Source of the DNA: a virus
IMG/VR virus record: IMGVR_UViG_3300034062_003694
Span: 1 to 28,678 of that record
Length of the DNA stretch: 28,678 bases
Strand: one strand, 5' to 3'
A program made the translations under genes and the position numbers. The notes beneath the pieces are model-generated. The model was not told where the DNA came from and made no database searches. It was given only the letters and a program-made list of their open reading frames with translations. Below are positions 21,166 to 28,678 of this stretch, piece by piece; position 1 is the first letter of the stretch, and each line of letters begins with the position of its first letter.

Positions 21166-23430
21166 TCAAATCTCCTCGACCTCTATTACCCGCACAAGCC
21201 TCGCGTCGTTGTGCATCGAATATCCGCTTTTCAGCGCGCCTTTATAGTACCCGTCAATCTTCGTCATCCACTCGGTTTCGCTGACCTTGGCTCCGTTTTT
21301 GTAGCCAAGGAAGCCGTCCTCTTTGCGAACGATGAAGTACGCTTTTTTAACTTTGTATTCCGCGCCAGGGAGGGCTATGACCTCCTGCTCCTTCTGGTGG
21401 GCGAATATCGTCCCCGCCGTATCCTTGGCTCGCTTTGGGTTCGATATTTTTACGAGGACTCGGCCTTGCTGCCCCTTCGAGAACTCCAGACCCTTCGCCC
21501 TGCTGGTAGTCATCGAGGCGTGCGTCGTGTTGCTGTTGCCCTCAAATGAGTGCGAAAATCTCCCGGACTTCAGCCACGAGTTTACCTGAGATTCCGTGAT
21601 GTTTTTCATTCCTCGGTAGACGGTTCCGCCGACAAATTGCGGCATTTTTGCGACCGCGGCAACAAAATGCCGGTATTCGTTGGTTCCGGCGGTTTGGGCA
21701 ACAGCGCCGTGCTTGGCGTCCTGGTCTTTGATCCAGCCTGAGCTGCCGCCCCACTTTGTCACAGCGTTCTGCTCGGCGCCGGTCATGAAAGACCACAGTT
21801 TTGATCCAAGCGACTTTCGCTTTTCCCAAGTCCACCCTTTGCCGGTTGTTTTTGGTATTCCTTCCGGAACAGATGCCGTCAGGTCTTCTGGCGAAGAGGC
21901 TTTCTTTGTTGGCGCTGGCTTGCCGGCGGCCTTGGCTTCTGCGGCTTGCTTTTTCTGCCACTCCTTCAGGCTCTCGAACCTTTGCTTGAGCACGCTCCGC
22001 ATCTGCTCTGTTTTTGCCGCGGCCAGGATGATTTCTTTGTTTTTCAGAACTTTCGTGATCTGGGAGCTGATCTCTTTGTTGCTCAGGCCGCCAAAAACGG
22101 CGGCAGCCGAGGCGTTCATCGACGGGTTTCGCAGAGTGTCAATTTCGTGCGCCACTGGGCCAAACCCAGCCGGGTCTCCGGCTGTTGGCGACTTCAGCGC
22201 CCCCTGCGCTCTGTAAAACAAGGCGCCGCCGTTGTCGACGCGGTAAACCTTTCCGTTCTTGGCGACGACAATGTTGTCCATGTTCATGCCGATGACGTCC
22301 CTGTTTCCGAGAAGGGCGTCAACAACGAAGTCCTTTTTCAGCTTTTCTACGGCCGCTTCGTATTTCTTCGTGTCCGTGGCCTTGAGGTCTGCCAAAGTTT
22401 TGCCGTCGACAAACTCTGCAACCTTCTTGACTGTGCCATCCGAGTCAGCGTGCAGTTGCTGCTTCGGAACCGCTACGCCAGCCGCGCGGTACAGTGCGTC
22501 GGCCTCGGACTCCGACTCGATGTGCGCCTTGTGCTTTCCGGACTTCACCACAAACTTGTTGCCATCCGAATCCTGGGCCAGCACTGCGCCGGTGCTTCCG
22601 CCAAGCGCTTTTGTAACCTTCAGGTCTTGCGGCTTCGGCGTAGTGGCTGGCGACAGCATTTCGTCGACTGGCGTTTTGTCGACGCGCAGAGCCGGGGCAG
22701 GCTTTTGAATTGCCGCTGTTTTCGCCATTGCCTCCGCTATGGCCTTCTGTTTTGCAGCCGCCTCCGCTTCAGCGATCTTCTTCGCTTCGGCGACCGCCTT
22801 TGCCTTCGCCTCTGCCGCTTTAATTTCCTCAATCTGCTCTTTGACGCTCTTCGGCGTACCCGCAACGGTCAGTTGCTTCGACGCCTCGGCAGTCTTCTGC
22901 TTCATGGCGGTTTTCGCTTCCGCCAACTGCTCAGCAACGCTCTTTGGTGTGCCGACGACGCTGACCTGCTCATTCGCCTTCTTGACGCGAATCTTTTGCA
23001 GCATCGACTTCTTCTTGGCCGCAGCAGCTTCGGCGGTTTTTTGCTGCTCTTCGGCGGCCTTCTTTTGCTTTGCGCCCTTGCGGACGAGCGCGGCTTTTTT
23101 CTTCTGTGAAATCTCCTGCTTCTTTTTCTTTGCGAGAGAGGCCGCAGCGTCGGTCTTCTCCTTTGCAACTTCCTTTTTCAGTTGCTTTACGTTCGGCATC
23201 TTGAGCACATAAGGTTTGTTGGGGATGCCGTCTTCCTTGGCGCAGTCGTTGCCCTTTCCAAACCCGCCTGCACCAGTTCCGCAGCCAGTCTTCTTCCCGC
23301 TGCGGGCGGGGCGGCCGGGGCGCATGCGCGGCTTCTTCTTGCGCTGCTTTGGCCTGCCGCCGCCCATGCGGGCGCGGAGTTCCTCTTCTGCGCGAGCGAG
23401 CGCCTCGCGGAGCCTAGCGAGTTCGTCCAT
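21166..23430 (-). CDS. Kinase-like plus ADP-ribosyltransferase-like fusion, possible capsid-borne effector
   Basis: The 754-residue protein starts inside the protease gene (17-base overlap). Residues 1-70 hold Lys/Arg-rich sequence and a CGTGAGGFGKGNDCA motif (C50, C63). Residues 80-240 are Lys/Ala/Glu-rich coiled coil with two copies of V-x-GTPKSV-x-EQ (around 160 and 191). Residues 270-410 look like a HipA / actin-fragmin-type kinase fold: a Gly-rich loop LGGSTGAV, FVVK (K296), hinge VAEFVDGKTL, then LLGNRDVIGMNMDNIVV and YRVDNGGAL with D399 as the metal site. Residues about 525-700 look like an R-S-E ADP-ribosyltransferase: VYRG (R606), ASMTTS (639-643) and EQEVIALPG with E681-x-E683. It resembles T4 Alt in logic. 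Activity and delivery into hosts are inferred. Confidence 0.82.
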   Translation of the reverse strand: MDELARLREALARAEEELRARMGGGRPKQRKKKPRMRPGRPARSGKKTGCGTGAGGFGKGNDCAKEDGIPNKPYVLKMPNVKQLKKEVAKEKTDAAASLAKKKKQEISQKKKAALVRKGAKQKKAAEEQQKTAEAAAAKKKSMLQKIRVKKANEQVSVVGTPKSVAEQLAEAKTAMKQKTAEASKQLTVAGTPKSVKEQIEEIKAAEAKAKAVAEAKKIAEAEAAAKQKAIAEAMAKTAAIQKPAPALRVDKTPVDEMLSPATTPKPQDLKVTKALGGSTGAVLAQDSDGNKFVVKSGKHKAHIESESEADALYRAAGVAVPKQQLHADSDGTVKKVAEFVDGKTLADLKATDTKKYEAAVEKLKKDFVVDALLGNRDVIGMNMDNIVVAKNGKVYRVDNGGALFYRAQGALKSPTAGDPAGFGPVAHEIDTLRNPSMNASAAAVFGGLSNKEISSQITKVLKNKEIILAAAKTEQMRSVLKQRFESLKEWQKKQAAEAKAAGKPAPTKKASSPEDLTASVPEGIPKTTGKGWTWEKRKSLGSKLWSFMTGAEQNAVTKWGGSSGWIKDQDAKHGAVAQTAGTNEYRHFVAAVAKMPQFVGGTVYRGMKNITESQVNSWLKSGRFSHSFEGNSNTTHASMTTSRAKGLEFSKGQQGRVLVKISNPKRAKDTAGTIFAHQKEQEVIALPGAEYKVKKAYFIVRKEDGFLGYKNGAKVSETEWMTKIDGYYKGALKSGYSMHNDARLVRVIEVEEI

Positions 23431-25009
23431 GAGACGCCGACTCCAGGGCTTTTGCCTTCAGTCGCGCTGCCGTCCCGGCGGCGTCGATAGAGCGAGGCTC
23501 TTCTTCCTCGGGGTCTGGCTTGCCAAGAGGGTCTTCGATTGCAAGTTTCTCTTCTGGGATGATCCAGAGCTTGCATAGACCTTCCGACGCAATCTCTCCA
23601 GACACGACGTCGCACGACCCGCCGCTGTTAAAGAAGACGCAGTTCTCGCACTTCATCCCCTGGCTTCCGAACGCACTCTTCTTCATGTAGTGAGCGCCGT
23701 CTGGGCCGTCCTGCGGCCACATTTCGCCGTCCTGCGCAATCTTCTCAATCGCCTCGTAGAGCGCGTAGTTATTCGGCGACAGCGAGCCTGCGGTCGGCTG
23801 ATTTTCGACAGGCTCTTCCTCAGCCTGCCGCTCCTCGACGGCCGGCTCCTCGACGCTCCGCTCTGACTCCATGGCGGCGGCCTTGCGGGCAGACCAGTTC
23901 TTGCCGGCATTTCCGCCCCACAGGAGCCACGCCACGAAACCGGGCTTCTCCTCGCCGGCTTTGTCCCAGCCTGGGGACTTGCTCGCCGAATCATGGCGGG
24001 CGAACCATGCGTTCATCTCGCGAACGTGGTCTTCGGTGAGTTCCTCGCGCCTGGCGATCTTGTTGGCGCGGGCCACGGTCTCCGGCTTGAGGCCGTCGCC
24101 AGACTTGCCTTCTTCGTGGAGCTTGAGGCCACGCTTGGCCGCCGAAGCCATGCCGGTGGTCGGCCGCAGGTTCACGGCGCGTTCGTCTGGCATCTGGTCG
24201 ATGAACGCCGGCGCCTCGCCCATGATGCCGCTCGCGGCGACGAGTTCGCTCATGTATTTGCCGACGTACTCGTCAGACTCTTCCCAGTAGCCTTCTTCGT
24301 GTTCGTACTTGAGCACGAGCACAACAGGGTCGCCTGGCTTGGCTTCCATTGGCTCCGACGTGTAGTCGCCGAGCGTGCCCTCCTCCATGACGTACTGGAT
24401 GCGACCCACGCCGCCATCCCATGCCACGAAGTCGCCGGCTGCGTACATGACCGGGGCGCTGCGTGCCATCTCCAGTGCGCGGCGGCTCACGAACGTCTCG
24501 GTCGCGTTGTACGCCGGCTTGAGCACCGGCCCGACGTCGAAGAGGCCGTCGATCGTCCGGATTTCGCGCAGTTGCCTGCCGTCGGCCGTCTTGCTCCATG
24601 CTTCGCCGGCTCCCTTCACGCGGAACGCGAAGCTCGATCCACGGACATCGCCTCTTTCGATGGCCTCGACGACGTCAGCGCGAGACTCCGGCGGGTCGAT
24701 TTCATATCGCAGGCCGCGATCGTCGACGAACAGCCGAAGAGTCCCGGATGACTCGCGGCCCAGCAGAAACATCGGCTCGTGGTTGTAGAGCGCGACGACG
24801 TCCGTGCCGCGCTTCATGACGTCATCGAAGGCGCCTGGGGCGATCCGCTCCACGAACCCGCCAAGGTCTTGGCTGTCGCTGTTGAACAGGGCGGCGTAGC
24901 CGCGGATGACTGGCTTCTTTTTGCCGGTCTTGTCGCACAGGCACCGCTCAACGGTCGCTTCGGCCTCGATCAGCCGGCGTTCAACGTCTTCTCGACTCTG
25001 CTCGTCCAT
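23414..25009 (-). CDS. Prohead protease with three extra C-terminal modules
   Basis: The start at 25009 has GGAGG ten bases upstream and overlaps the portal end by 40 bases. Residues 32-185 of 531 are an HK97-type serine protease: IRGYAALFNSDSQDLGGFVERIAPGAF, H77 in LYNHEP, S125-S126 in RGSSFAFRV. Residues about 190-258 look like a small SH3-type barrel (GDFVAWDGGVGRIQYVMEEGTLG, EGYWEESDEYVGKYMSEL). Residues 290-380 form a helical module (AKRGLKLHEEGKSGDG, ELTEDHVREMNAWFARH, PGFVAWLLWGGNAGKNWSARK). Residues 454-486 carry C-x2-C-x8-C-x12-C with LWIIPEE, an iron-sulphur or zinc-type site. The protease should cut the capsid scaffold. The modules are known separately in phage genes, but their work here is unknown. 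Confidence 0.93.
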   Translation of the reverse strand: MDEQSREDVERRLIEAEATVERCLCDKTGKKKPVIRGYAALFNSDSQDLGGFVERIAPGAFDDVMKRGTDVVALYNHEPMFLLGRESSGTLRLFVDDRGLRYEIDPPESRADVVEAIERGDVRGSSFAFRVKGAGEAWSKTADGRQLREIRTIDGLFDVGPVLKPAYNATETFVSRRALEMARSAPVMYAAGDFVAWDGGVGRIQYVMEEGTLGDYTSEPMEAKPGDPVVLVLKYEHEEGYWEESDEYVGKYMSELVAASGIMGEAPAFIDQMPDERAVNLRPTTGMASAAKRGLKLHEEGKSGDGLKPETVARANKIARREELTEDHVREMNAWFARHDSASKSPGWDKAGEEKPGFVAWLLWGGNAGKNWSARKAAAMESERSVEEPAVEERQAEEEPVENQPTAGSLSPNNYALYEAIEKIAQDGEMWPQDGPDGAHYMKKSAFGSQGMKCENCVFFNSGGSCDVVSGEIASEGLCKLWIIPEEKLAIEDPLGKPDPEEEEPRSIDAAGTAARLKAKALESASHGRTR

Positions 25010-26571
25010 GTCGCAATCGCCTCCTCGTACTGCTTTCCGCTGCGGTGACAATCCAGCAGCAGGTCTCGTGTTTCGTTCATCCAGTTGGCCGCGAACTCGT
25101 CGATGTGGCGGCCTGTAGCCTTTGCGGCATCGCACAATTCTGTCTTCATGCGGGCCTCGTGGGCTTCGAGCCACGCGGCCATCTTGGCCGGCTTCTTGCG
25201 TCGCTCCAGAATTCCGTCTGCCTCGACTGACGCCAGCTTGCGGAGCGTCTGGGCGAACAGCACTTCGGCGGCGCTGCGTGCGGCGTCGACTGGCGGCGGC
25301 TCCTCTTCTGCAGGCGGTGCCGCTGCTTCGCCCTCCGTTGGCGGCATTTCCTCGACCGGAGCCTCGACGACCGGCTCCGGAGGCGCAACGACGAACGACT
25401 CAAGCAGGGCCATGTTGACTTGCACGAACCGCTTGTCGCCTTCGTCGATCGGATTCAGCCCCTCGCTCGTTCTTATCTCGTTGATCGAAAGAACCCCGAG
25501 CGACCAGAGTTCCCGGTAATACTGCGCACGGCCGGCGTTGTCGCCTCGCATCAAGCCTCGGACGTCGAACTCCGCAAAGTAGTTCTCATCGTCCATGATG
25601 AGGTCGCGGCGGCAGGCTGTTTCCCAGCGGCGCAGCCAGGGCACAAGGCTGAACGTCACGAAGTCCAGCCCCTGCTGCTCGACCGACGAGTACGAACTCT
25701 TCGTCAGGTCGCCGATCATGTAGGCCGGAACGCGAAAGATTCTTGCGATGTCTTCGACTTGATATCGCCTGGTCTCAATGAGTTGGGCCGACTCGTTTGT
25801 GCCAGACAATTCCTTGATTTTGATGCCGTGCGGCAACACGGCCGTCTTCGAGTTTTGGTTGGGGCCGCGGTGCATATCCTCCCACGACTGCCGCAGGCGC
25901 TGGGCGGTCTCCGGCTTGATGGGCTGATCGCTTTCCAAGACCACGCCCGGCCTCGCTCCGTTTCCGAAGTATGCGCCGCTGTGGAGTTCCGTGGCCCGCG
26001 CCAACCCGATCGCGTCTCGAGACAGCATCGTCGGGACATACCCCGTCACGCCGTCTTGCGTCAGCCAGCGCAGGTGAAAAATCTGATCCTGCGTGTACGT
26101 CGTCGGCGAGGACTTCTCCGGCTCTTGGTACAGATACCGCAGCCGCCCGTTCTTCAGCCGTTCGCAGGTCATGCGCGACGGGTGCAGGGGCCAGAGTTCC
26201 GTCACGGCGCCGTACTTGCCTGGGCGAATCTCGGCGTAGGCGTTGCCCCACAAAAGAAGCCAGGACTGCATGAGTTCGCGGAACTCGAAGCTCGTCATCC
26301 AGCCGTTTGGTTGCTCAGAGAGAATCAAGTGCAGCGGCATTCCGGCGGCGACTTCCTTGCCGCCGCCAACGAGCCGGCGGTACAGCGAGAACGGCAGGGC
26401 CGCCACTGACTCCGAAATCACGCGCACGCAGGCCAGGACGGCGCTGCACTGCAGTGCTGTCTCCGGCGACACCGAGACGCCGGCGACGGTGCGTCGACTT
26501 TCCGTCAATTCCTCGAAGACTCGGGAAATGTTTCGCATCTCGACGATGTCTTCAACTACGGCGTCTTCCAT
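24970..26571 (-). CDS. Portal protein, HK97 type
   Basis: The start at 26571 overlaps the large terminase stop by one base (TAATG). The 533-residue protein has the order of HK97 portals: S-A-V-L-A-C-V-R-V-I-S-E-S-V-A-A-L-P (43-60), HLILSEQPNGWMTSFEFRELMQSWLLLWGNAYAEI (81-115), LWPLHPSRM, IFHLRWLTQDGVTG, FGNGARPGVVLE, then RRYQVEDIARIFRVPAYMIGD and SSVEQQGLDFVTFSLVPWLRRWE. Residues about 395-430 are a Pro/Glu-rich linker and 430-533 a helical extension (ILERRKKPAKMAAWLEAHE, EEAIATWTSRVEKTLNAG). It forms the twelve-fold vertex for DNA entry and exit. Confidence 0.97.
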   Translation of the reverse strand: MEDAVVEDIVEMRNISRVFEELTESRRTVAGVSVSPETALQCSAVLACVRVISESVAALPFSLYRRLVGGGKEVAAGMPLHLILSEQPNGWMTSFEFRELMQSWLLLWGNAYAEIRPGKYGAVTELWPLHPSRMTCERLKNGRLRYLYQEPEKSSPTTYTQDQIFHLRWLTQDGVTGYVPTMLSRDAIGLARATELHSGAYFGNGARPGVVLESDQPIKPETAQRLRQSWEDMHRGPNQNSKTAVLPHGIKIKELSGTNESAQLIETRRYQVEDIARIFRVPAYMIGDLTKSSYSSVEQQGLDFVTFSLVPWLRRWETACRRDLIMDDENYFAEFDVRGLMRGDNAGRAQYYRELWSLGVLSINEIRTSEGLNPIDEGDKRFVQVNMALLESFVVAPPEPVVEAPVEEMPPTEGEAAAPPAEEEPPPVDAARSAAEVLFAQTLRKLASVEADGILERRKKPAKMAAWLEAHEARMKTELCDAAKATGRHIDEFAANWMNETRDLLLDCHRSGKQYEEAIATWTSRVEKTLNAG

Positions 26572-28088
26572 TACAGCACCAGAAGTTCGGGTTCGAGCTG
26601 CGGCCCATACGTCTCGCCGCTGGCAAGAGAGAGCGCCATGATGCAGGCGATGATGCCGTCGATCCGGCCGATGTCGTGGGACGACTTCTTGACCGGCTTG
26701 ATGAGTCCGTCCTCGTTGGATTTCACCTGGACGTTGCTCGCCTGCCACGAAAGCACGGGGTTGCCGGCATGGCGGAGTCGTCCGGAAATTACGAGGTTCT
26801 CCAGCATTCGCGTCGGCGCATTTAAGGGGCCAAAACCCTGTCCGAACGGGTGTACGGTCTGCCCTTCGGCCGACAGTTGAGTCATCAAGTGAACCGCATT
26901 CCAGCGATCCACAGCGATGCCCTTGACCCAGTTTTTCTCGCAGAATTCGAGAATGTAATCCCGAATCTGGTCGTAATCCGTTATGTCACCATCAGTTAGT
27001 TTAACAAATCCATCTCTGACCCATTGGGTATATGGCACCCTGTCCTGCTTCTCGCGCTTGTCGGCGTTCTCCTCTGGTATCCAGAACATCGCCTTTACAT
27101 CGAAGCTGCCGTCAGCGTCAGGCCACACTGCGACGAACGCCGTCGTGTCGTAGGTGCTGGCAAGATCGAGTCCGCAGTAACACGGCCTGCCTGTCGTGTC
27201 TCTGATCTCGGCATTGCACGCCTCCCAGGCGCCGTGGCGGAAGAACTTCTCCTCAGAGGACGTCCACTGGTTCAAGTGGAGGCGGCGAAAGGTCATTTCG
27301 TCGGCTGCCGACTCCCTGGCCTTGGCGGCCATCTGCTCGAAGTAGTCCTCCTTGATGGTCACGCCGAAGTTCGGATTCGCTGACTCCCATGTGCTTTTCT
27401 CGAAAGGGTCTGCGTCCGACGCGGCCGCAAATATGCAGGGTAGGAACGTGTCGTCCTTGAGCACTCCGTCGCGAATCTTCTCCGCTCGCTCCCAGGTTTT
27501 GAAGCACGGGGACTGCCGGTCGTAACCAGCCGTGGTCAAGAAAATAGTCAGCGGCTGCCGCCTGGCGCCGGTGGCCGTCTCCAAGACGTCGACCAGCTCT
27601 CTGTCTTTCTGGACGTGATACTCGTCCACAAGGATGCACGACGGGTTGTAGCCATGCTTCGTGGCAGCCTCGCTGGAAATAGTCTTCATGACCGCGTTGG
27701 TGCCAGGAACAGCGATACTGTTGCGGTACAGCTTGCAGCGGGAGAGCAAAGTCTCGTTGCTCTCGACCATCTGCTTGGCGGCGTCATGTAGAAGTGCGGC
27801 CTGCTGGCGGTCGCCGGCGGCCACGATCACCTCGGCCCCGATGTCGTCGCAGAACAACATATAGAGGCCGATGGCGGCGCAGAGTTGCGTCTTGCCGTTT
27901 TTGCGTGGTATGGCGAGCAGGCTAGAGCGGTACTGGCGAAGCCCGTCATCCCGCCGCGTGTTGAACAGTTTGTCGAGATACTCGGCCTGCCACGGGAACA
28001 GCTCAAACGGCTTTCCGGCGTGTTCGCCGCGAGTGTGGCGCAGGCACGAGATGAAATCGCGTATATCAACCACCGGCCAGCAGCGCAC
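26571..28088 (-). CDS. terL: Large terminase subunit
   Basis: The 505-residue protein has all marks of a phage packaging motor. FELFPWQAEYLDKLF is the N-terminal Q-motif region, IPRKNGKT (60-67) the Walker A variant of Terminase_1 enzymes, ILVDE (152-156) the Walker B with catalytic Glu, and TTAG (185-188) the coupling motif. The nuclease domain starts at CGLDLAST (D308), with VDRW (D394) and RIDG (D477) as further metal ligands. It pumps DNA into the prohead and cuts it. A GTG at 28088 is used here; the frame overlaps the small terminase by 23 bases and has no clear Shine-Dalgarno, so a start up to five codons later is possible. Confidence 0.97.
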   Translation of the reverse strand: MRCWPVVDIRDFISCLRHTRGEHAGKPFELFPWQAEYLDKLFNTRRDDGLRQYRSSLLAIPRKNGKTQLCAAIGLYMLFCDDIGAEVIVAAGDRQQAALLHDAAKQMVESNETLLSRCKLYRNSIAVPGTNAVMKTISSEAATKHGYNPSCILVDEYHVQKDRELVDVLETATGARRQPLTIFLTTAGYDRQSPCFKTWERAEKIRDGVLKDDTFLPCIFAAASDADPFEKSTWESANPNFGVTIKEDYFEQMAAKARESAADEMTFRRLHLNQWTSSEEKFFRHGAWEACNAEIRDTTGRPCYCGLDLASTYDTTAFVAVWPDADGSFDVKAMFWIPEENADKREKQDRVPYTQWVRDGFVKLTDGDITDYDQIRDYILEFCEKNWVKGIAVDRWNAVHLMTQLSAEGQTVHPFGQGFGPLNAPTRMLENLVISGRLRHAGNPVLSWQASNVQVKSNEDGLIKPVKKSSHDIGRIDGIIACIMALSLASGETYGPQLEPELLVL

Positions 28089-28554
28089 TCATTGGGTCTG
28101 CCGACTTGCCTTGGCGGTCGATCACTGCCATCCCCAGACGAGTCCTGTCCGCGGGGGTGAAGCCGAGCACGGCTTCCAGTTGTCGAAGCTGCTCGTGACA
28201 GGCTGCGGACTGCGCAAAGGCCGGCGTGGGCTTCGCCGTCTTCTCCTCGCCGCCGCGGCCCGTCATCGAGTGGTAGTGAATTGCCTGCTTGGCGAGTTCC
28301 TCCTCGGCCGAATACCAGCGGTCGAGGGTGGCGGCATACCGAACAACGGTGTGCTTGTCGGTCTTCGCCAAGACGCCCATCGCATCGAGGTTCTTGCAGG
28401 CTTCGGTGAAGAAGTCTGCAGCCCGCTCCCGCAGGAACGAGGGCGCGTCGGGGAGTTTCTCGTAGAACTCTCCCAGCTCCTCGCGATGATCGGCACGCCA
28501 CGACCCCTTGAGGGCGAGAACGTGCTTCGGCTGTGGGGGCGGGCCTCGTCGCAT
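28066..28554 (-). CDS. terS: Small terminase subunit, P27-like
   Basis: The start at 28554 follows TAGGAG at good spacing; the longer frame to 28611 has no ribosome site. The 162 residues start MRRGPPPQPKHVLALKGSWRADHREE, the P27-family small terminase pattern (P-x-P-x-x-L...L-x-G-x-x-x-x-x-R). Then follow LPDAPSFLRERAADFFTEACKNLDAMGVL, typical 'll-x-x-x-D-x-x-x-(l)-x-x-y' helices, and LRQLEAVLGFTPADRTRLGM near the end. It recognises the packaging site and guides the large subunit. The sequence identity with known families cannot be checked here. Confidence 0.88.
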   Translation of the reverse strand: MRRGPPPQPKHVLALKGSWRADHREELGEFYEKLPDAPSFLRERAADFFTEACKNLDAMGVLAKTDKHTVVRYAATLDRWYSAEEELAKQAIHYHSMTGRGGEEKTAKPTPAFAQSAACHEQLRQLEAVLGFTPADRTRLGMAVIDRQGKSADPMSALLAGG

Positions 28555-28678
28555 TGACAATGCTCCTACTCTTTCTAGAATACAGGCCAACACTAAGGCG
28601 CGCGCGTTCATGCGGGAAACCGGGGGAGTTGCAATCCAGGGGGATTTTTACCTAAACCCGTGACGGCGCCCGAGACGT
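28555..28678 (-). promoter_or_regulatory. Region upstream of the small terminase
   Basis: No gene is supported here. The small terminase Shine-Dalgarno lies at its inner end. Further out, two GGGGGA/CCCCCT-type tracts lie around a GTTGCAATCC core (about 28622-28648), giving an unusual direct repeat. Sites for terminase cutting often lie near terS, so a cos or pac element is possible, but nothing proves it and the window ends here. Confidence 0.25.

Noticed and set aside
21946-23212. Plus-strand frames opposite the kinase/ART gene (387 and 157 codons)
   Set aside because: They are antisense to the Lys/Ala-rich coiled coil, giving Phe/Leu/Cys-rich or Ala/Ser-rich low-complexity products.
21166-23430. 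MuF (SPP1 gp7-like) head morphogenesis domain in the kinase/ART protein
   Set aside because: I looked for one because toxins are often fused to MuF, but saw no matching helix-Cys/His pattern in the N-terminal half.

Overview
The window is the virion-building half of a tailed double-stranded DNA phage or prophage (Caudoviricetes) with siphovirus-type gene content. Every gene I can support lies on the minus strand, so the transcript reads from about 28,600 down to 1. Most of the sequence is GC-rich (about 62-67% in lines I counted by eye), with two clearly AT-richer patches. No integrase, repressor, replication gene, lysis cassette, tRNA or bacterial chromosomal gene is visible, so the host and lifestyle cannot be settled. 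Shine-Dalgarno sequences of the GGAGG type precede many genes, which fits a host that uses ordinary SD initiation.

The layout follows the classical HK97/lambda order. DNA packaging comes first: small terminase (28554-28066) and large terminase (28088-26571). Capsid assembly follows: HK97-type portal, a prohead protease with unusual C-terminal modules, a 754-residue kinase-like plus ADP-ribosyltransferase-like protein with a coupled 62-residue acidic protein, then the major capsid protein with an N-terminal scaffolding region and a probable decoration protein. Next is a glycosyltransferase-like gene. The neck genes are a head-tail connector, two tandem paralogous proteins, a head-closure protein, an HK97 gp10-like protein and a tail terminator.

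The tail module begins with three tandem paralogous tail-tube-like genes. It continues with a lambda G/GT-type pair joined by a visible GGGAAAA slippery heptamer, then a 1442-residue tape measure. Downstream are unknown distal-tail proteins, a large protein of two alternating repeat types, a small protein with a Cys-x-Cys motif, a fibre with 11 GRTG/HxH units, and a fibronectin-III plus LamG-like lectin protein at the adhesive end. The left edge has a small HELLH metallopeptidase-like protein and the start of another gene.

Most genes abut or overlap by a few bases (ATGA, GTGA, TAATG), consistent with one long, translationally coupled late operon. The main gaps are about 180 bp before the capsid gene, 80 bp before the glycosyltransferase stop/start junction and 115 bp near the left end.

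The best candidate for an undescribed system is the kinase-like/ART-like fusion and its small acidic partner, inserted between protease and capsid. By analogy with T4 Alt and MuF-linked phage toxins it may be a capsid-carried effector delivered to the host. Also notable are the multi-module protease, the three tail-tube-like genes, the paralogous neck pair and the glycosyltransferase in the head operon.
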